DNA from: Pseudomonadota bacterium
Lineage (GTDB): Bacteria; Pseudomonadota; Alphaproteobacteria; Rhizobiales; Devosiaceae
Reading direction: 5' to 3'
Assembly: GCA_023433985.1 (NCBI GenBank)
Contig: JAEYTN010000005.1
Location: 1-6,027, forward strand
Length of the DNA stretch: 6,027 nucleotides
This document shows, piece by piece, positions 4,076 to 6,027 of the stretch (position 1 is its first letter; each line of letters opens with the position of its first letter). The notes under the pieces were generated by a model, which was not told the origin of the DNA, made no database searches, and was given only the letters and a program-made list of their open reading frames with translations. Made by a program: the position numbers and the translations under genes.

Positions 4076-5998
4076 ATGGATGCGGCCGTCCAGGGACTGA
4101 TCGCCAACCTGGCCATGGTAGGGGTGTTCGCCTCGCTATGGACCTTCCTGGGCGATGCCGCCGATCACCTGCCGCGCTGGGGTCGTCAACTGGCGCTTGG
4201 CCTCGTGATGGGACTGGGGGCCGTCGCGATGATGTCCGTGCCCGTGGTGATCAGTCCTGGCCTGTTCCTCGATCTTCGCGTATCGCTGCTTGCGCAGGCC
4301 GCGCTTTTCGGCGGCCCCTTTGGCGCCCTTGCGGGTGTCCTCGTGGCGTCGTCCTACCGGGTGTTCCTCGGCGGTCCCGGCCTTGTCCCCGGGCTCGCCA
4401 TCATCGCGCTTGGCGCGTTGATGGGGCTGGGTGTTCACGCCCTCACCCGCGGCCAGCCGCGGCAGCGGCTCGATGTCTTGCTCCTCGCGGGCGGCGCGTC
4501 GTTCGTGAGCTTCGTCAGCCTTCTGCTGATCCCCGGCGGCATGATCGAGGCGGCGCTGCCCAACCTGATCGTCGCGGTCCCCAGCATCGCCTTCCTCGCC
4601 ACTCTGCTCGCCGGCCTTGCCATTCTTTCCGATGACCGCCGCCGCCGCACGGAGCGGCTGAACCAGACCTTCCGTCAGGTGATCGAAACGCTGCCCGAAT
4701 CCCTCAACGTCAAGGACCCGGACGGCCGCTTCATCATCGCCAATGCCGCCACGGCTCGCCTGATGCGCGCCCCTAACGCCGAGGCGCTGCTCGGCAAGAC
4801 CGACGCCGAATTCTTTCCCGCCGAGATCGCGGCACAGTTTCGCGCCGACGAGGAGAATGTGCTGCGCGACGGGCCGCGCGAACTCGAGCAACGGCTGGCC
4901 TTCGGCGACGGCACGGAACTGTGGCTCTCGACGCTGAAAACCCCGCTGAAGGATGCCAAGGGCCAACCCTTCGCGCTGGTCACTCACAACCGCGACTTCA
5001 CGGCGCGAAAGCATCTCGAGCAGGAACTCGAGCGGGCCCGCGCGCAGCTCGAGGGTGCGATGTCCGGGATGGCCGACGCCCTGATCGCCTTCGACCGCAA
5101 CGCCACGATCGTCTTCTGCAACGAACAGTACCGCAAGCTCTTCCCGCTGACTGCCGATGTCCGCGTCCCTGGCATGAACCTGCGCGACGTGCTTCGCATC
5201 GCCTATGAGCGGGGCGAAGAGGCCGGTATGGAGCCCGACGAGGTCGAACCCTGGATCGAGCGCGCCGTCACCGGCCTCCGCGACGAGAACGACCGTGAAA
5301 TCCACCTCGCCGATGGCCGCTGGCTGCATGCCCGCATCCGGACGCTGAGCGATGGCACCTCGCTGAGCGTGATCTCCGACGTGACGAGCATCAAGCAGGC
5401 CGAAGAAGCGCTCTCGGAGATGAACAAGCACCTGAAGCTGCTGGCCGCCACCGATGCGCTCACCGGGCTGAAGAACCGCCGCACCTTCGATGAGCAGTTC
5501 GGCAAGGAATTCTCTCGTGCTTCCCGTCACCACCATCCACTCAGCGTGCTCATGGTCGACGTCGACTTCTTCAAGTCGTTCAACGACACCTTCGGCCACC
5601 AGGCTGGCGACGACGCCCTGCGCGCCGTAGCCCGCTGCATCAAGGACGTGGCGCGACGCCCGGCCGACATCGTGGCGCGTTATGGCGGCGAAGAGTTCGC
5701 CGTGGTGCTGCCGGACACCGGCACCGAGGGCGCCACCGCCGTCGCCGAACTGCTCTGCGAGGCGGTGCGGAATCTCCGCATCCCCAATGGGCGAAGCACC
5801 CGCGGCGTAGTCACGGTGAGCGTCGGCATCGCCACCGCGAGCCGCGCCAACCTGCTCGCTGCGCCGGAGGACCTGATCCGCCAGGCCGATGCGGCGCTCT
5901 ACCTTGCCAAGGGGCAGGGCCGCGATGGAGTGCAGGTCTATGACGATGGGCACGACACCCGCCGGGCCAGCGCCGGCGGACTCCGATCAGCATCATAA
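4076..5998 (+). CDS. Membrane-bound diguanylate cyclase: 5TM-LYT sensor, two PAS domains, GGDEF domain
   Basis: The protein should make cyclic di-GMP from two GTP at the inner membrane in response to a signal sensed by its N-terminal half. Residues about 6-184 contain five to six hydrophobic segments. The stretch SPGLFLDLR (60-68), FGGPFGALAG (78-87) and YRVFLGGPG (94-102) is typical of the 5TM-LYT receptor domain known from LytS-type kinases. A basic cluster (188-191) marks the cytoplasmic side. PAS 1 spans about 196-312 (VKDPDGRFIIANAA, ending THNRDFTARK). A short coiled coil (313-327) leads to PAS 2, about 328-446 (IAFDRNATIVFCNEQY). The GGDEF domain spans about 456-622, with DALTGLKNRR (460-469), metal-binding Asp495 in MVDVDFF, NDTFGHQAGD (503-512) and GGEEF (537-541). 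The inhibitory I-site R528-P-A-D531 stands at the normal distance before GGEEF, so product inhibition is expected. The start ATG 4076 has only a weak GCGGA before it. No EAL domain is present. The signal is unknown. Confidence 0.92.
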   Translation: MDAAVQGLIANLAMVGVFASLWTFLGDAADHLPRWGRQLALGLVMGLGAVAMMSVPVVISPGLFLDLRVSLLAQAALFGGPFGALAGVLVASSYRVFLGGPGLVPGLAIIALGALMGLGVHALTRGQPRQRLDVLLLAGGASFVSFVSLLLIPGGMIEAALPNLIVAVPSIAFLATLLAGLAILSDDRRRRTERLNQTFRQVIETLPESLNVKDPDGRFIIANAATARLMRAPNAEALLGKTDAEFFPAEIAAQFRADEENVLRDGPRELEQRLAFGDGTELWLSTLKTPLKDAKGQPFALVTHNRDFTARKHLEQELERARAQLEGAMSGMADALIAFDRNATIVFCNEQYRKLFPLTADVRVPGMNLRDVLRIAYERGEEAGMEPDEVEPWIERAVTGLRDENDREIHLADGRWLHARIRTLSDGTSLSVISDVTSIKQAEEALSEMNKHLKLLAATDALTGLKNRRTFDEQFGKEFSRASRHHHPLSVLMVDVDFFKSFNDTFGHQAGDDALRAVARCIKDVARRPADIVARYGGEEFAVVLPDTGTEGATAVAELLCEAVRNLRIPNGRSTRGVVTVSVGIATASRANLLAAPEDLIRQADAALYLAKGQGRDGVQVYDDGHDTRRASAGGLRSAS

Positions 5999-6027
5999 TT
6001 GGACATTGCCCCTGACGCTTCCTAAGG
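5999..6027. other. Short non-coding tail at the right edge
   Basis: The 29 bases after the cyclase stop show no gene start, hairpin or repeat that I can support. The next gene lies outside the window. Confidence 0.4.

Noticed and set aside
4136..5953. A 605-codon open frame on the minus strand opposite the diguanylate cyclase
   Set aside because: It mirrors the codon structure of the cyclase gene and has no family-like motif or ribosome binding site.
5999..6027. Possible end of a convergent minus-strand gene at the right edge
   Set aside because: Only 29 bases are visible and no coding signal can be judged from them.

Overview
The window is GC-rich (roughly two thirds G+C by eye) and codes almost entirely on the plus strand. 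It looks like chromosomal DNA of an alphaproteobacterium. The evidence is the dapA-smpB gene order, a SmpB protein of alphaproteobacterial type, and a dehydratase/aldehyde dehydrogenase pair resembling the Caulobacter xylose-oxidation enzymes. A sphingomonad or caulobacterial relative is plausible, but I cannot fix the genus by reading alone.

Layout, left to right. (1) Positions 2-265 hold the C-terminal part of dihydrodipicolinate synthase (dapA), cut by the window edge. (2) The 66-bp gap to smpB contains a long imperfect stem-loop that overlaps a good promoter (TTGCGG, 17 bp, TATATA). The spacing puts the transcription start on or next to the smpB ATG, so smpB may be read from a leaderless mRNA. 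(3) smpB, the trans-translation partner of tmRNA, occupies 332-814. (4) A tight four-gene block fills 929-3947: an FAH-fold sugar-acid dehydratase (2-keto-3-deoxy-pentonate dehydratase type), a HicA toxin, a HicB antitoxin, and an aldehyde dehydrogenase of the alpha-ketoglutarate semialdehyde type. The gaps are 5 nt, a 1-nt overlap and 9 nt. (5) A 128-bp spacer holds a perfect 11-bp inverted repeat that probably ends the block, then three TAACC repeats and a GC palindrome. (6) Positions 4076-5998 encode a membrane-bound diguanylate cyclase with a 5TM-LYT sensor, two PAS domains and a GGEEF domain with an intact inhibitory site.

How the genes work together. The dehydratase and the aldehyde dehydrogenase would carry out the last two steps of a Weimberg-type non-phosphorylative pathway: 2-keto-3-deoxy-pentonate to alpha-ketoglutarate semialdehyde to alpha-ketoglutarate. 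The oddity is that a complete hicAB toxin-antitoxin pair sits between these consecutive enzymes, with spacing that suggests one transcript and coupled translation. dapA, smpB and the cyclase appear to be independent neighbours. No RNA gene, insertion sequence, CRISPR array or stretch over 300 bases without a gene is present. I see nothing that I can defend as a wholly new system; the embedded toxin-antitoxin arrangement is the most unusual item.
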